Assembly: GCA_025765615.1 (NCBI GenBank) | Contig: JAIVFJ010000120.1 | Location: 122,001 to 186,000 of the forward strand | Length of the DNA: 64,000 bases | Source of the DNA: Zopfochytrium polystomum | Lineage: Eukaryota > Chytridiomycota > Chytridiomycetes > Chytridiales > Chytridiaceae | Direction of reading: 5' to 3' | Part shown: piece by piece, positions 46,963-58,770 of the stretch | Position numbering within the stretch: position 1 is the stretch's first letter | How the letters are laid out: the number at the start of each line of letters is the position of its first letter | The notes under the pieces: generated by a model | Databases searched by the model: none | Told to the model about the DNA's origin: nothing | The model's input: the letters and a program-made list of their open reading frames with translations, nothing else | Made by a program: the position numbers and the translations under genes

Positions 46963-49900
46963 ATGAAAGGTCGTCACCACCATCAGCAGCAGCAGCAGCA
47001 GACGGCGCTCTCGCGCAAGGTCCACGAGTACAAGGAGGCACCACCGCAGGCTTCCTCGGCTGGCTTCGCACCGCCGTTGCCACGACGACGACTGCGACGA
47101 CGACTGCGACGACGAACGCGCGCGCGACCGCTGCGACTGCCGCCTCCGCGACACCCCCCGCCGCCCCATTGACCACAAAGTCCATCGCCGCCCTCGCCCA
47201 CTCCGCAGCCTTCGCCCGCGTCGCCGTACCGACGCCGTCATGGACTCGCTGCGTACCGCCGCCCGCCTGCGCGCTGAGGTCAACGAAACCCTGCGCTTGT
47301 CAAGCTCCGCCATCCCCGCCACCAGCACCACCGAAGCCGCCGTCGAAACCGTTCCCGACCCCGCCGCAGACGGCCACACGTTCTTCGCGAACCTGCTGGA
47401 CGGCATCCGCGCACTGTTCGAGGCCGTGCTCCCGAGGGCGGAACCTGCTGCCGCCGCTGGAAAGGCAAAGGCCGGCGCAGGTGGAACGGAGCAAATACTT
47501 ATGCCCGAGTGGCTACCGCCGGCAACAATCGCTGCGGCGAACAACGGGCCGCAGCAGCCCCAGCAACATCATCAGAAGGGCTCGGCCAGGAAGGGGAACA
47601 AGAAAAAGGCGCGGAGGAAGATCCCTGCCCAGGAACCCAGCGCGAACCAGTTCGACCCGCTGCAGAACGAGGAGCCGGTACCGCATCGTCCATGAAAGTT
47701 CCTCGCTAATTCCCACCTTCCTCTCCTGTCTCCCAAAAGCCAGAGCCGGTGTTGGACGAGGAATTAAACGACGATACCGATGAAGGCAAGGCTACCGCGT
47801 CGTTCCTTGCAAAGTACTCAGCGTACCCTTCGGTGGACCTGGAGGGCGACGAAGCATGGTTCGCCGTCTCGTGCTTTTTGATTGAGGTTAACGCTGTCGC
47901 CGGCGCCGTATCCACCGTCTGGCGGCGCTTCAAGGCGGGAGAAATCGGTCTCATCTCCGCGACCGCAGCCACCAACGCCGCGGACATCCTAGTTGGCAAG
48001 ATGTCCGCTGAGTTGGAGCTCTTTTACCCAAACATCAAGTCCTGGCAGCACCTAGAGGTTATTTTCATGAAGCGCACAACGATCGCGCGGCTGCTGATCC
48101 GCTACGGGAACGTCCGGAAGATGAGCTGGTGGAGCGCCGTCGAGATTGTCGTACTCGTGAAGCAAGGGTTTTGCCGCGGCTGATACCCGCTACAATAGCC
48201 GCTGTGGCGCGGGCCGGTGGCCTGTCGCCGAACGATGCAGAGGATGTAGTCACCGCAGTGATGTTGGATTTTAAGAAAGACGAAGAGACCGCGTTCCCCA
48301 CGTCTTGCGAGCATCTCAATGGCACCAACGCGATTTACCCCCTTCACCAGATGCTTCACAAAATACTTTGAGGTGCACGATCCCACCAAGTAAGTGATGC
48401 CCTCTTTTTCAGGTCTCGGGGGGTAAAAGGAAAGGGGGGAAATATGAGAAAATAACTGGGGAAGTTGTGACAAAAATTTCTTGCAGATTTTTGATCGCAA
48501 AACCGAGATTCTTTGAGCCTGAATACGATGAAAAGCGCAACCCGGCCAAGAGCATTCCCGATCTTTGCAAGGCGTTTCTTTCCGCGGAAGTTCTGCCGGT
48601 GGTGCTTCACGCGGTGGGCTACAAGGGCTTTAGGATGGAAAACGAAACAAAAATCATGACCGTTCACACACAATTCGCCCAGTACGTCAAGCGGAAGGAG
48701 GTCAGCATCAGGTTGTGCTTTGCTGTTCACTGCATGCTCTCTGCGGTGCTCGTCTGCCAGGGCGGTGGATTTCTGGACAAGTTGGCGACGGCGGTGATGA
48801 GTTCGATCTCCAGGTTCTCTGATCGGATCCAGAGTCGGCTCGACTCGCGACTATTCCTCACCCCGAATACGTCCAACAACCTGAACGCATTCCGGGCGTG
48901 GACGCAGCAGCTTGCGGCGCGCGACAGCATCAGGTACATCACGCCGGCCATGCGCGCGCACGGATCTTACAACCCGTGGCTCGCGGGCCAAGCGCTCGCG
49001 GTGGTGGCGGTGGACATGGCGATGGAGGTCGGAATCGTCGAGATGGACAACATCGGACAGACGCGGGCGCTGCTGCACCTATACAACGCGCTACGCGCCG
49101 CGGGGCGGGTCGAGGCGATGCCTCCGCTGGACACCATCCTCGAAGTGTACTCGCGGACCAAGGGCCTCTGGGTCGGCGGGCGCCCCACGCGGCCCGGCCA
49201 GTTCCACCGCGCGGTGCTGATGGTGTGGGGGTACGATCCCTCGGCGGCCAGCCGCCTATCCGAGATTGTCGCGCGGGCGAGGGGGCTCGAGGGCCTTCCG
49301 TCACTGGACCGGGAGGTCCGCCGCATCGCGTCAGCACGCCCGCTGGCGGTGCCCGACGGCGCCCAGGTCTGGCCTGCCTATGTGCTGCTCTCTAAAGCGG
49401 ACCTCTCGCCAGTCGTCGGCACGTCGGCTTCGGGGTCGGCGGCTTCGCTGCCGCCTTCGTCGCCCGCACAGCTTGTCGCGCGCGCTGTCGAGGTTGCGGA
49501 GGAGCGGCGCAGCGAGGTCGGGGTGGACCTGCCGGCGATCGGGCGCGTGTTCCTCGAGGCGTGGGTCGACCTCGGCGAGCGCCTGGGGTGGACCGAACAG
49601 ATCGCGGCCGAGGTCGACGGGCTAATGGCTGGCGGCGATAACGGCAAGTTCCGGGATGGTCGCGAGAACAACTGGATCCAAGTTGCGGTGCGTCGAGTGT
49701 GTGTGTGTGTGTGTGTGTGCGTTGACGGATGTGTGTGCTCTTTTCTTGTCATGCGTTTTGACCTGCCTGCCCTGCGGCTCCCTTGTACCTGCCCGCGCGA
49801 CAGATGTTCCGAACGCAGCACCTGCTGAACCTCTTTGACCTGGATGACCCGACTGAGAGCGAGGTCGAGACGATGAATACGACTGCGGTCGTGCTGCGTG

Positions 49901-49977
49901 AATGCGTCGAGAGGCTGAAGACACCCGAGTGTTTTATCTGGCAGGAGTTGACGCAGTTGCCGTCACGTAGGCAGTGA
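46963..49977 (+). CDS. DUF6604-like fungal protein gene, apparent frame breaks
   Basis: Function unknown. The best recognisable part resembles the fungal DUF6604 domain: HEYKE, GFLGWLRTAVA, TKSIAALAHSAAF, MDSLRTAARLRAEVNETL, FDPLQNEEP, then after an intron (47678..47739) GDEAWFAVSCFLIEVNAVAG and WRRFKAGEIGLISATAATNAADIL. A long intact exon 48487..49687 follows (FLIAKPRFFEPEYDEKRNP onward), then intron 49688..49803 holding a GT microsatellite and a last exon 49804..49977. The homologous segments lie in different frames near 47038, 47230, 48107 and about 48300-48350, and I found no intron that joins them. Either the gene is decaying, my family alignment is wrong, or single-base errors occur. 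The region is GC-rich with CGA/ACG triplet repeats at 47090-47120. Confidence 0.5.
49697..49719. repeat. (GT)n microsatellite in an intron
   Basis: About 11 GT dinucleotides lie just downstream of the GTGCGT donor of the last intron of the DUF6604-like gene. Confidence 0.85.
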
Positions 49978-50523
49978 AGTCTGTTGTTGTGCGGGTGGGT
50001 TTACTTTTTGTGGGGGGGTGGTTTGGAAATAGAGCTGCGAAGCTTCGGGAAACACAGTTCGGAGGAGAATGCATGGAATAGATTTATTTTTACTACTTAA
50101 TACAAGATGCGATGGTGGGAAGGACCTGGACCGTCATCGCACAGTCGGTCTGCTCGACCACACTCTTCCACACACTGCTTGTCTGCCGTGAACTGCCACG
50201 TAGTTGTGCGTTGGAAATACGTGGCTGGGGAGAATCGCCAAGGAATTGACGGGTTCTCTTGGACTTGCACGGTCGAGGGTTAACCCTAACTTTTCAACCG
50301 CGATCTATGCGCTGACCCTCCAACCCCAACAAGGGGTGAGGAATCTGCAATTGATTTCCGGGATGTATTCGCTCCAATCCCAGTGATTAATCCTAACCCT
50401 CACAAAATACAGTATAAATAGTTCTTCGCGCCTAACCCTAAAAGATTTTGACTACCCCTTACTGTAACAATCTAATCTCTTCTCCGCTGGATATTGTTCT
50501 CCCCACCGTTTCATACTCCCTAT
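49978..50523. other. Intergenic region with telomere-like motifs
   Basis: No gene. CCCTAA-type motifs occur at about 50277 (GGGTTAACCCTAAC), 50388 (TCCTAACCCTCAC) and 50432 (GCCTAACCCTAAA). The last 60 nt match the 3' flank of the intact F-box-like gene in inverted orientation. Confidence 0.6.
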
Positions 50524-50846
50524 TTAATCCTCTGGCGACCAGACCACCTCGACGTTTGGGAGACCATCGAGGGCTTGAACGCGTTCCCGCCGCATCCACC
50601 CGCAGTCGGACAAACGGATCGCAATGTTGCCTCGCTTCGCAGGCTCCGCGGGTGCCCTAAAGGCCGAGTCCCCGAAAGTGTCCACTTCATTGATCCACAA
50701 ACAAATTGGTCGTTGGCTGATGGTCAAACGATTCAGCTCGGGCCGTGAAGCGAGAAGGGATGGGAGCCAGGAGTCTGCAGGGTGGGCAAGTCGGGCGCGC
50801 CAACACATTAACACATTGACACACACACACACACGTGCTCGCTGAT

Positions 50847-50938
<92 letters not shown>

Positions 50939-52345
50939 GTTCCCTCTTTCTAACTTTTCCTGTGCGGTACCATTTTGCCACCAAAGCGGGAACCTAGCAA
51001 CAAGGTCCCCCGCAGGCGAGCAGCGGAACCAGGCAGGACCCACGGTGAGGAAGATACACCTCGTCGCAGTTGTCATTCTCTTCCAAGGTCGCTCGAACCA
51101 GAACCAGGCGGAGCAGTCGGCGTTCCAAAGCGCCGCGTTCAGCGCCTTCAGAAGCACTACGTCCGCAGCGCCTTCGTTTTCACGCGTGAACGACGCCAGT
51201 CGCACCGTGAGGCACTCGAGCGGAATGCGCTGCCTGCCATTGGCAATGCCACCGCGGCTGCCGCTGAGTCCATCGCCACTGCGGTCGGAAACGTCCACGG
51301 TCCAGGCCGCCGCGCCGATGGTGAGCCTCTGCAGGCGCGGGAATCGAGAGCCCGCCGAGTTCGAAAACAGGCGCAACCGCGGCGACCGGCCAAGGCTGCC
51401 TCTCCTCAATGCCAACTATGGTAAAGTCCTCAATCAAATCGGCCTTGACGTTGTCGGCGGCGAGGAAGTGCAGAAAGTCACTCGAGAAGCAGGCCTCTAG
51501 GTGGAGGAGCCACAATTCGGTGAAGTGCGGGAGAGCCAGTGTGGCGGTGTGCGGGAGCTGCTCGTAAATGCTGTAGTAGGCAATGGTCCAGGAGCTGACG
51601 AGATTTGGGTCGAATAGCGGGGGCGCCGCGTCATCGTCATTGTCGGAGTCGGAGTCGGAGTATTCGTTTCTTTCCATTGTTGGTTTGGTCTTCAGCGTGG
51701 TTCAAGTGGTGTTATGGCTCACTGCAGTTTTGTGGTGGTTCCAAATGAGAAGAGATGGAGTGGAAGGGAAACCGTTTTGGAGAAACGCTTGGAGAAGAGA
51801 AGGGGAAACATTGGAAGAAGCGAGAAGATTAAATAGGGAAGGAGCAAAACTCTTCGCATTGATTTTTCAGGTGACACAAGAAAATCACAGAATTCTCAAC
51901 TCCAAGTCCTTCAGCTTTTCCGTAAGCTGCGCTACTTGTTCCGTTAACTGATCAATCGAAGGTTTCCCTTCTTCTCTGTAGTCATCGTTAATCCTGTCGA
52001 GCAAGTAAAGGCGGTAAACAAGCTCGCCTTCGAGATCGTCGACAAGTGAGTTCGTCGGCGGAGACGATGGCGAGGGCGGAGCAGCAGAGAGCGCGCGAGA
52101 CGAGGGCATTGTTCCAGGCACGGCTCACGCAGCGGAGCTCGCGGGCGGCGGCGAATCCGCCGAGGTCGAGCACAAGGCGCCGTGGGAAGGCGGCAGCGGC
52201 AGCGCCCTCCGACAGGAGATGCAGCAGGAGTGCGGCGGCGGCGGCTGCCTCCTGAGGATCCTTGGCCGTTGCGGTATCAATAACGGTGGCGGAAACGGTG
52301 AGGGCTATTATGCGTGTTTCATCTGCTTTTGAAACAAACAAAGTG
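50524..52345 (-). pseudogene. Decayed inverted copy of the F-box-like gene
   Basis: Runs antiparallel to the intact gene at 34541-36055 and keeps its order: an N-terminal part (FPRRLVLDLGGFAAARELRCVSRAWNNAL), LFDPNLVSSWTIAYYSI, FPRLQRLTIGAAAW, IPLECLTVRLASF, the same phase-1 intron, and a C-terminus ending RRERVQALDGLPNVEVVWSPED. Lesions are visible. About 5 bases are missing after ADEL, shifting the frame. A 2-base shortfall lies before the FPRLQRLTI segment. Segment losses occur before the intron. Unrelated sequence of about 270 nt (51690-51960), including a short coiled coil (SIDQLTEQVAQLTEKLKDLE), interrupts the linker. The intron (50970..50775) has expanded to 196 nt by a CT repeat. It could still express a fragment: the 3' exon 50774..50524 is intact. 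Confidence 0.8.
50848..50933. repeat. (CT)n microsatellite, about 86 bp
   Basis: An uninterrupted CT/GA dinucleotide run, the longest in the window, lies inside the intron of the F-box pseudogene. A CA run at 50819-50834 is adjacent. Confidence 0.95.
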
Positions 52346-52429
52346 CGCGAGTGAGAATTTCACATGATATCGCACGTTTCACAACGCACGACACGCCTGT
52401 GGATGCAAAATCCACTACAAAGATACCCA

Positions 52430-55109
52430 TTGCTTTCCTTTTTTGACAGGTTGCCCCTCAGCATTGTCAAACACCTTCTTTTGATCATATCAAAAATTCC
52501 GCTGCCAAAAATATGATCAGAGAAACACTTCCAACACAAAATCTAATGTGGCATTGTGCACAGATAGTCAAAGTCCTTTGTCCTGGATTTGCAGGGCAAC
52601 CTTGGCATCGAACACGCCCCAACAATGTCCCAGGAGGTGCATCCTCCAATGTAAATGGATAAAATTCACGCCCATAGTAGTGAACTGGAATGTGATAGCC
52701 CAGGGTGATTTTGCCTGCTTGAGCCTGTGTGGTACAAGGGGCCAGTGCACCAATACCACCAGTAGCTACTTGAGCATTCACAGCAGACTAGTCCCTTCCA
52801 AACAGTTGCAATGCAAGCTGAAGACAAAAATCCTTTGTGGCAATGTGATCTGACAGCCCAGCAGATTTCTGCATCTTTTGGTAAACAACACGTGCATTGA
52901 CCAGACAGGCATCCAATGCAAAGTAAAAAGCCTGTGATACCAAGTCCCTGTTTTATGAGCAACACTGCAGGTTGCAATCATCTGATCAGCTCTGTCCACA
53001 CCACCCATGAACTTGTTATACAACAGCAAGGCTTTTGGGACAAACACCTCTGAGTCTTTTGCCTTTGTCTCTTCATTCCATTGAGCAACTGAGGAGAGAT
53101 TGTGACTATCACAGGTGGAGATCATGTGGAAGACCTTCTTATCAGAGAATCCAATCGCAGTGATAAGAGCATCACCATATGGAAGAATCCCCTTTGGTGA
53201 GTTCCCTGCTTTGCATTTTTTGCCGCCTTTGCCCTATCAGGAAAGCTTTTTCGATGAATTCGAGTTGTTCCACACAGATAGGTTTCTGATCAAGCAACTC
53301 CTTTGCAAGCTCAATGCTTGTAAAGTAAATGTCTGCATGAACTGTTCAACAAACTCCCCCAGCCCAGCCATCAGTCGCAGGATGATGTTTCCTCCAAGTC
53401 CTCCAGCACTAACCCCTCCTGACTGGGAGCCTGCATCCAAAGTCTTTCCAGAATAAACCTTAAATTTGTAAATTTATCCACTTTCCAGACCAGCCAAGGC
53501 CCAAATCTTGATGCCCCACTTGACTGGCTTATTTGGAGAGTACTGCTTGATTCCAAGATGTCCCTTGAACAAGATCATCATTTCATCAATAGAAACATTT
53601 GGGCCAAGTTCATAGAGACTTTGAAAACTCTTCCCAACAGCATCAAGAAGCTCATCCACTTTGTAGATCTTGCTGCTGGTGGGAGAGGCTGGATATTTAC
53701 TCTCATCACAGAAGTGCAAGTACTGCAGAATGGCCTTGAAACAATATTTTGAGATGCCTGATATTATCTGGTATTTCGATTGAGAAGAGGATGGGTGCTC
53801 CACTTGTCCTCCCAGTCATTGGATGGGCTGACACCATTCCGGATGAGAAGACCAATGAATCTTGAAAACTCCTCTTTTGTGAACCGTGTCCTATCACCAC
53901 CTTCAGCAGCTTCAGAGGCTGCTTCCATCAGTCTCACAATTGAGTTCTTCTGCAGACAGTTGAGCACAATCCAAATGAGCCAGCTCCATCTCCTTTCTCT
54001 TCAGACATTCCATTCCTTGGGTGATGCAGTTTATGTTTGTATGAAGCACAATCAAATTCTGAACTAAACACGATCAAATGCATCCTTTGGAGTAAACTGT
54101 GCAGCTTGTTTGGCTGAGATCTGAACAGTTTTTGACAGTGTTCCAGTCTCATGTGGATGACGGCATGGAATGCAACGTCCGTGCTTTTGTCACTGATTCA
54201 ACCCACTCAGCTGGGTTGGTTGTACTCTGCTCACCCTCTGCAAGGAGTGCACCTACGTCTCTTTCAAACTGCTTGGTGTTGACAATCACAATGTCATTAA
54301 TCATCTCAAGAGGATGAGGTCCATCAGAGCTCTCATCAGCCAAGAGAGCACTTCCAGAGCAACAAGCACCAGTGGAGCCAACTTGTGCCCCAGAATTTGC
54401 TGGATGAATCAATGCTGAAGAAATCTGTCCCGGAACCCATCACCCCCCAACAGCAGATTCCAATGTAAAAGCAACCACTTGTCCACACATCAAAGTTCTG
54501 TTTTCAGCGCTTGCAGCAGATCCAGAAGCATCCAAATTTTCATGAGCACCAGGCAGTGTAGAGGGCTCCAAACTTCCATGTCCAGCACCAAAGGGATGTG
54601 TGGGCTCTCTGCGTACGTTATAAATATCTGTTCCTGCTTGACAGCGCATAAGAGAGCCACTTTGAGCTGAACGATCACCCCTTTTTGTCAGTTGCGAGTT
54701 TTTGGATTAAGAACAGATATCACCAGCCTGAGATTTCAATTCTTTCAAAGTAAGACCAGCCAGCGATTTCTTGGAGTGTCCAGAGTTGATTAAATGGTTT
54801 TCCGAAGTTTTGTTCCACGGCAGATTGGCGTTAGCTGATTGTTGCAGGATTGCTCTTTTTGTGGCACACAGATGTGGTGAGCAGGCAGGTTGTGATCAGT
54901 GGCACTGTACGTATATGGCACACTGTTTCGTTGGTTTGACACAATTTTTTTTCACTAACAGAAGTGCTTAGACCGCATTTGCAGAATTGGTAGGACTACA
55001 ACAAATTAAAGTTTCACGAGGATTAGTTTCGTTTTGGTGAAGTTCCTCTAATTGTAATGGCAGAAAAGTCAGTCATTGTGCTGCTGGCCGATGACTGTTA
55101 AAGGGTTAA
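52430..55109 (-). mobile_element. Decayed piggyBac-family DNA transposon
   Basis: Transposase fragments lie in several frames on the minus strand. In sense order: FTKEEFSRFIGLLIRNGVSP (53.9 kb); FKAILQYLHFCDESKYP, then VSIDEMMILFKGHLGIKQYSP and NKPVKWGIKIWA with the first catalytic Asp region (53.7-53.5 kb); ADIYFTSIELAKELLD with the second (53.3 kb); LLYNKFMGGVDRADQM with the third (53.0 kb); and a Cys-rich C-terminal finger CQGC then CAQCHIRFC (52.6 kb). Frames break between these blocks, including a stop after SSIW. On the minus strand the 5' end reads TTAACCCTTTAAC from 55109, which fits a piggyBac TTAA target plus terminal repeat. The other terminus was not found, so the left limit is approximate. 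It is non-autonomous. Confidence 0.78.
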
Positions 55110-56514
55110 AAGCCAAAACCGCAAATATTTCCAGACAAGGAATTACTGGATAGGAGCAATCATCCCAACCATCCTTCAACCTTAAGATGTTTGGGATGTG
55201 AACCTACGCTAAGTGATATTTGGTCATATGCTAAATTTGCCAAAAAGAAAAATATTTCCCGTCATCTGAGAAGATAACTTCCCAAACAATGCCCAATTAG
55301 TTCTCACCCAAAATCCTGATGAGGAAAGCTTAGATTCATAAGGCTCCTACTTTATTATGACACAATGTAGCTATAACATGGTATTACCTAAAACATAAGT
55401 GGCCGTATATGAAAGTGGGAATAATTCCAAATACTCCCACAACTTCTACACCATGTGGCTCTGCATTCACTCTCCCTGCAAATAGCTGTCCTTAGAAACA
55501 GCATATCACGAACTACGTCCGCTTTGTGTGCCTACCTTAACGCAACATCCCAAAAACTTTGATTCTTCTCGTTTTCCCATTTTGCTCCGATAGTTGGAGG
55601 TACGCATGACATCAGAGTGAAGCACACTGATGTGCTCTACGCAGGCTGGGAATCGAAACCACCTCCAAACACTCGTAGAGTGTCAAAGGGCAGGGCGAAG
55701 TGGAGATAACACTGGGACCAGCCCCAATGCCATCTTAACTTATATTACTCTTGAAGACAGGTCAGAGGATCTTAAATGGTATGGGTACTGTGTGCAAACT
55801 CCAACAGTGACTAGGTTGTAGACAGAGCTGTCATCCAGGTCCCATGAAGGGGCCATGGCGTGGCAGCAGTGACTGCAATGGACAGACAAGAAGCGCCATC
55901 TGTTTCTCACAAAAGACTTCTTGGAGAAACGGCGAAATGAAAAAGGGAGAAAACCCATATCTGTTAGAATATGCCCTCGCACGAGCAAATCAATAAGAAC
56001 AAGCGAAAAGAAAAAACTTGACTTGTCCGTCCTGCGATCGCACTCTCCCTGCGATCACATCCAACAATAACAAAACCGAAAAACACAAAAGGGAAGAAAA
56101 ACTCAAACAACGGACCACTTCCAAAATTGTTGGAAGATGCCCTCGCAAGAAAAGAATAATTGATTAAAAGAAAAAAAGCTTGACTTGTCACGCCCTCTCA
56201 TCTGCTGCCGCGATCAAATCGTCGCTCCAGAGATCACGATCACACCACGACCAGGGCCGAATTTCAATACCTTACCAGGGAGAGTCTCCACCGATAGAGG
56301 CGATCAAGCGATCCATCATCACACGCCAGTGATCATCCATCGAGGAATCAAACTGAAGATGTCCACCATGTCAAGAAAGCGACTGTCTTCACCAGTCAGC
56401 TATACAGCCACTGCCAACATTCACAATCGCCACTGACTTTTACCCAACCAAGTGATCATACCCCAACAATTAACTTCTCTCATCCCCCCATTACTGTTGT
56501 TCTCTCTCCACACA
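55110..56514. other. Non-coding region with a diverged 88-bp direct repeat
   Basis: No gene is supported. Two related segments start at 55962 (TGTTAGAATATGCCCTCGCA) and 56128 (TGTTGGAAGATGCCCTCGCA), 166 bp apart. Each runs on through a purine-rich stretch to CTTGACTTGTC and a GCGATCAAA/GCGATCGCA end. They could be fragments of a long terminal repeat belonging to the retroelement to the right. Confidence 0.5.
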
Positions 56515-57985
56515 ATGAGCGAGTCAAGCATGAAGCTCTTGCACTGTCAGCTAGTCAACCCTGTCAACTTCACAAGATGGATGGACTTATGGAGGAGCAT
56601 TTTGCCAGTGAGCAAGCAAGTGCTGCCATCTGTGTCTGGCTCGCACACAAAGTTGCTGCCGTCCGCCATCCCTGAGCATTTCAAGTTCTAGTCAGCAAAT
56701 CCCCTGCCAGGATATGAGGAATGGGAAGTCATGCATATCACCCAAGAGCACACCCCGAACAACCCAGAATACGTTGGCTACTGGACGTTTAGTGATGACG
56801 TAAACGTCTTCCTGGGAACAAATGACCAGAATTGGGCCAGGATGCTGCACATCTACAATCACATAAGCGAGACTCTTGAGCACAAAATCAGTGGCATTAA
56901 GTTTGTCTTTCAGGCACTTGAAGAACTCAAGAGGAAGATTGGACGCATTATCAACAAAGTGCAGGTGCATGCTCTGATTCGCAAGATTGCTGCCCTCAAG
57001 ATTGAACCAGGGGGAAAGATTGCTGATTTTCAACCCATATTTGAGAAGCACTACAGAGACCTAGCGGAAGTCAGGAGCCTTGCCCCCAGGGGTGTCTTCG
57101 GCACAATCAACGAAATGCAGAAGTTTGAGTCAATGGTGGATCAACTGACGGAATGTTTAGAGGACGAAGAGTACTGGCACATTCGGACTGAGAACTACCT
57201 ATCTCGAGTGGACAACAACACCATCACAGACATAACTGCCCTCTCTGCCTTCCTCAAGACTATGGAAGCCCGTAACAAACCTAGAGGACCAACTAGCGCA
57301 CCACTGGCGGAGCTGGTCAATGAAGCTGCACTACTTAGCAACTTCCACCACCACCGAGAGCAAAGGTGCACCCACCAGGCTGAGCGACACCACCATGACA
57401 GGGAAATCCAGTGTGGGTGCTGCCATGGTCAGGGCGGCTGCGCTGGGTGACAGGGTAGAGAACGCCATGCAGAACAGTGATCTGAGCAATGTGGACACCA
57501 CACCTCCCAAACTCAGAGACGAGCAGAAAATCAGACTGCACATGGTGCAGCGTCTGAGGCCAACACCCCAGGTGCTACAGCTCAGGATCAGCGACAAGGA
57601 GTTGCGCCACTGGGGAAGTCAGTTCTGTGTCACCATTGTGGGAAGTAGAACCACTTTGCAAAACACTGCATCATGAGGAAACGGGACAAGCCAGTTGCAC
57701 TTATCGCCACAGGCAGCACCAGTGACGTGCTATCTGTTGATAATAGCAAGACTGGCAGTGTGTCAGGAACAGGGCAGGACAGGACAAGGCAGACAAGGAA
57801 CTGAGGGGAGTGATGATTGCATTGGAAACAATAATTCACTTGAGGGATGGGACAGGTCCCCCTTCCCCCTTTTATACCTTTTGAGAGTGTTCCTTGTCAA
57901 GACTCAAAGAAAGTTCCAGAAAGAGCAATTAGTAATACAATGATACCAATGATACCAATGACAACAAGACAAGTCAGGAAAGCAA

Positions 57986-58100
57986 AGAAGGTTCCAGAAG
58001 GTTCCACAAGGTTCCATGAAGGAATGTTCTAGAATGTTCCAGAAGGTTCCAGAAGGTTCCATGAAGGAATGTTCTAGAAGGTTCCAGAGGTTTCCAGAGG
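57986..58100. repeat. 115-bp array of heat-shock-element-like pentamers
   Basis: From 57986 the sequence divides into 23 consecutive 5-bp units. Most are AGAAG, GTTCC, GGAAT or GTTCT, that is, alternating nGAAn and nTTCn in exact register; about 18 of the 23 fit. A 3-unit version (GAAAGTTCCAGAA) lies at 57909. Part of the array is an internal tandem duplication of about 45-50 bp. This is the binding pattern of the trimeric heat-shock factor; whether it is bound is not known. Confidence 0.8.
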
Positions 58101-58508
58101 GTGATTCATAACACAGTGGTGACCCTGTGGAGTGTTCATCAGATTTTTAGTTGGCCTGAGGCACCCACCTCAGGCATGTCAAAAGCTGTTGAAGTTGCAG
58201 TGTAGAAGGCGACGGCGTGAGAGGAGGTGGCATTGCAAGAAGGTTGAAGGGTTGAGGAACTGAGGCTTGAATCGAGAACTTGTACAAGGGAGTGAGTGTA
58301 GCAAGCGACTAAGGGCAAGTGGGTAAAGAGAGCTTGTTTTAGACAGGGACTGGCAAATTGGAGTGAGAGTTTTTTTTTTCAATAAGAAAACTCTGCCTAA
58401 TTTATACTCCTGCAGGGAGGTTGACCAGCTTTCCTGTTTTGCCTATCTGAACAAGTTGCAAACTGCTTCAGACAGGACTTTGCTCTGGGGAGGTGTTGTA
58501 AACCCCTT

Positions 58509-58770
58509 CCCACAGAGGGAGCGTGATTTGAAATATTCAGAGCATTTCAAATCAACCAAGCTCTGTGTGGAGCCCAGTGTGCAAGCACTGGTCTCCCCAC
58601 AGAGAGAGAAAATGATTTGAAATCTTCAGGAGCATTTCAAAACAACCAAGGTCTGTCCAGAATTCTGTGTCCAGTGACCAGTCTTCCCACAGAGGAAAGA
58701 TGATTTGAAATCATCAGGGGTAGTTCAAATCAACCAGTTCCTGGTCCAACATTGGTTCAGACAAAGTCAG
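58509..58770. repeat. Three tandem units of about 88 bp
   Basis: Units start with CCCACAGAG at 58509, 58596 and 58686. Each contains TGATTTGAAAT, CAG, GCATTTCAAA or a variant, and CAACCA. They differ by substitutions and small indels. Confidence 0.8.

Noticed and set aside
50835..51500. 221-codon plus-strand frame with a Leu-Ser repeat
   Set aside because: It is produced by the CT microsatellite plus antisense of the F-box pseudogene.
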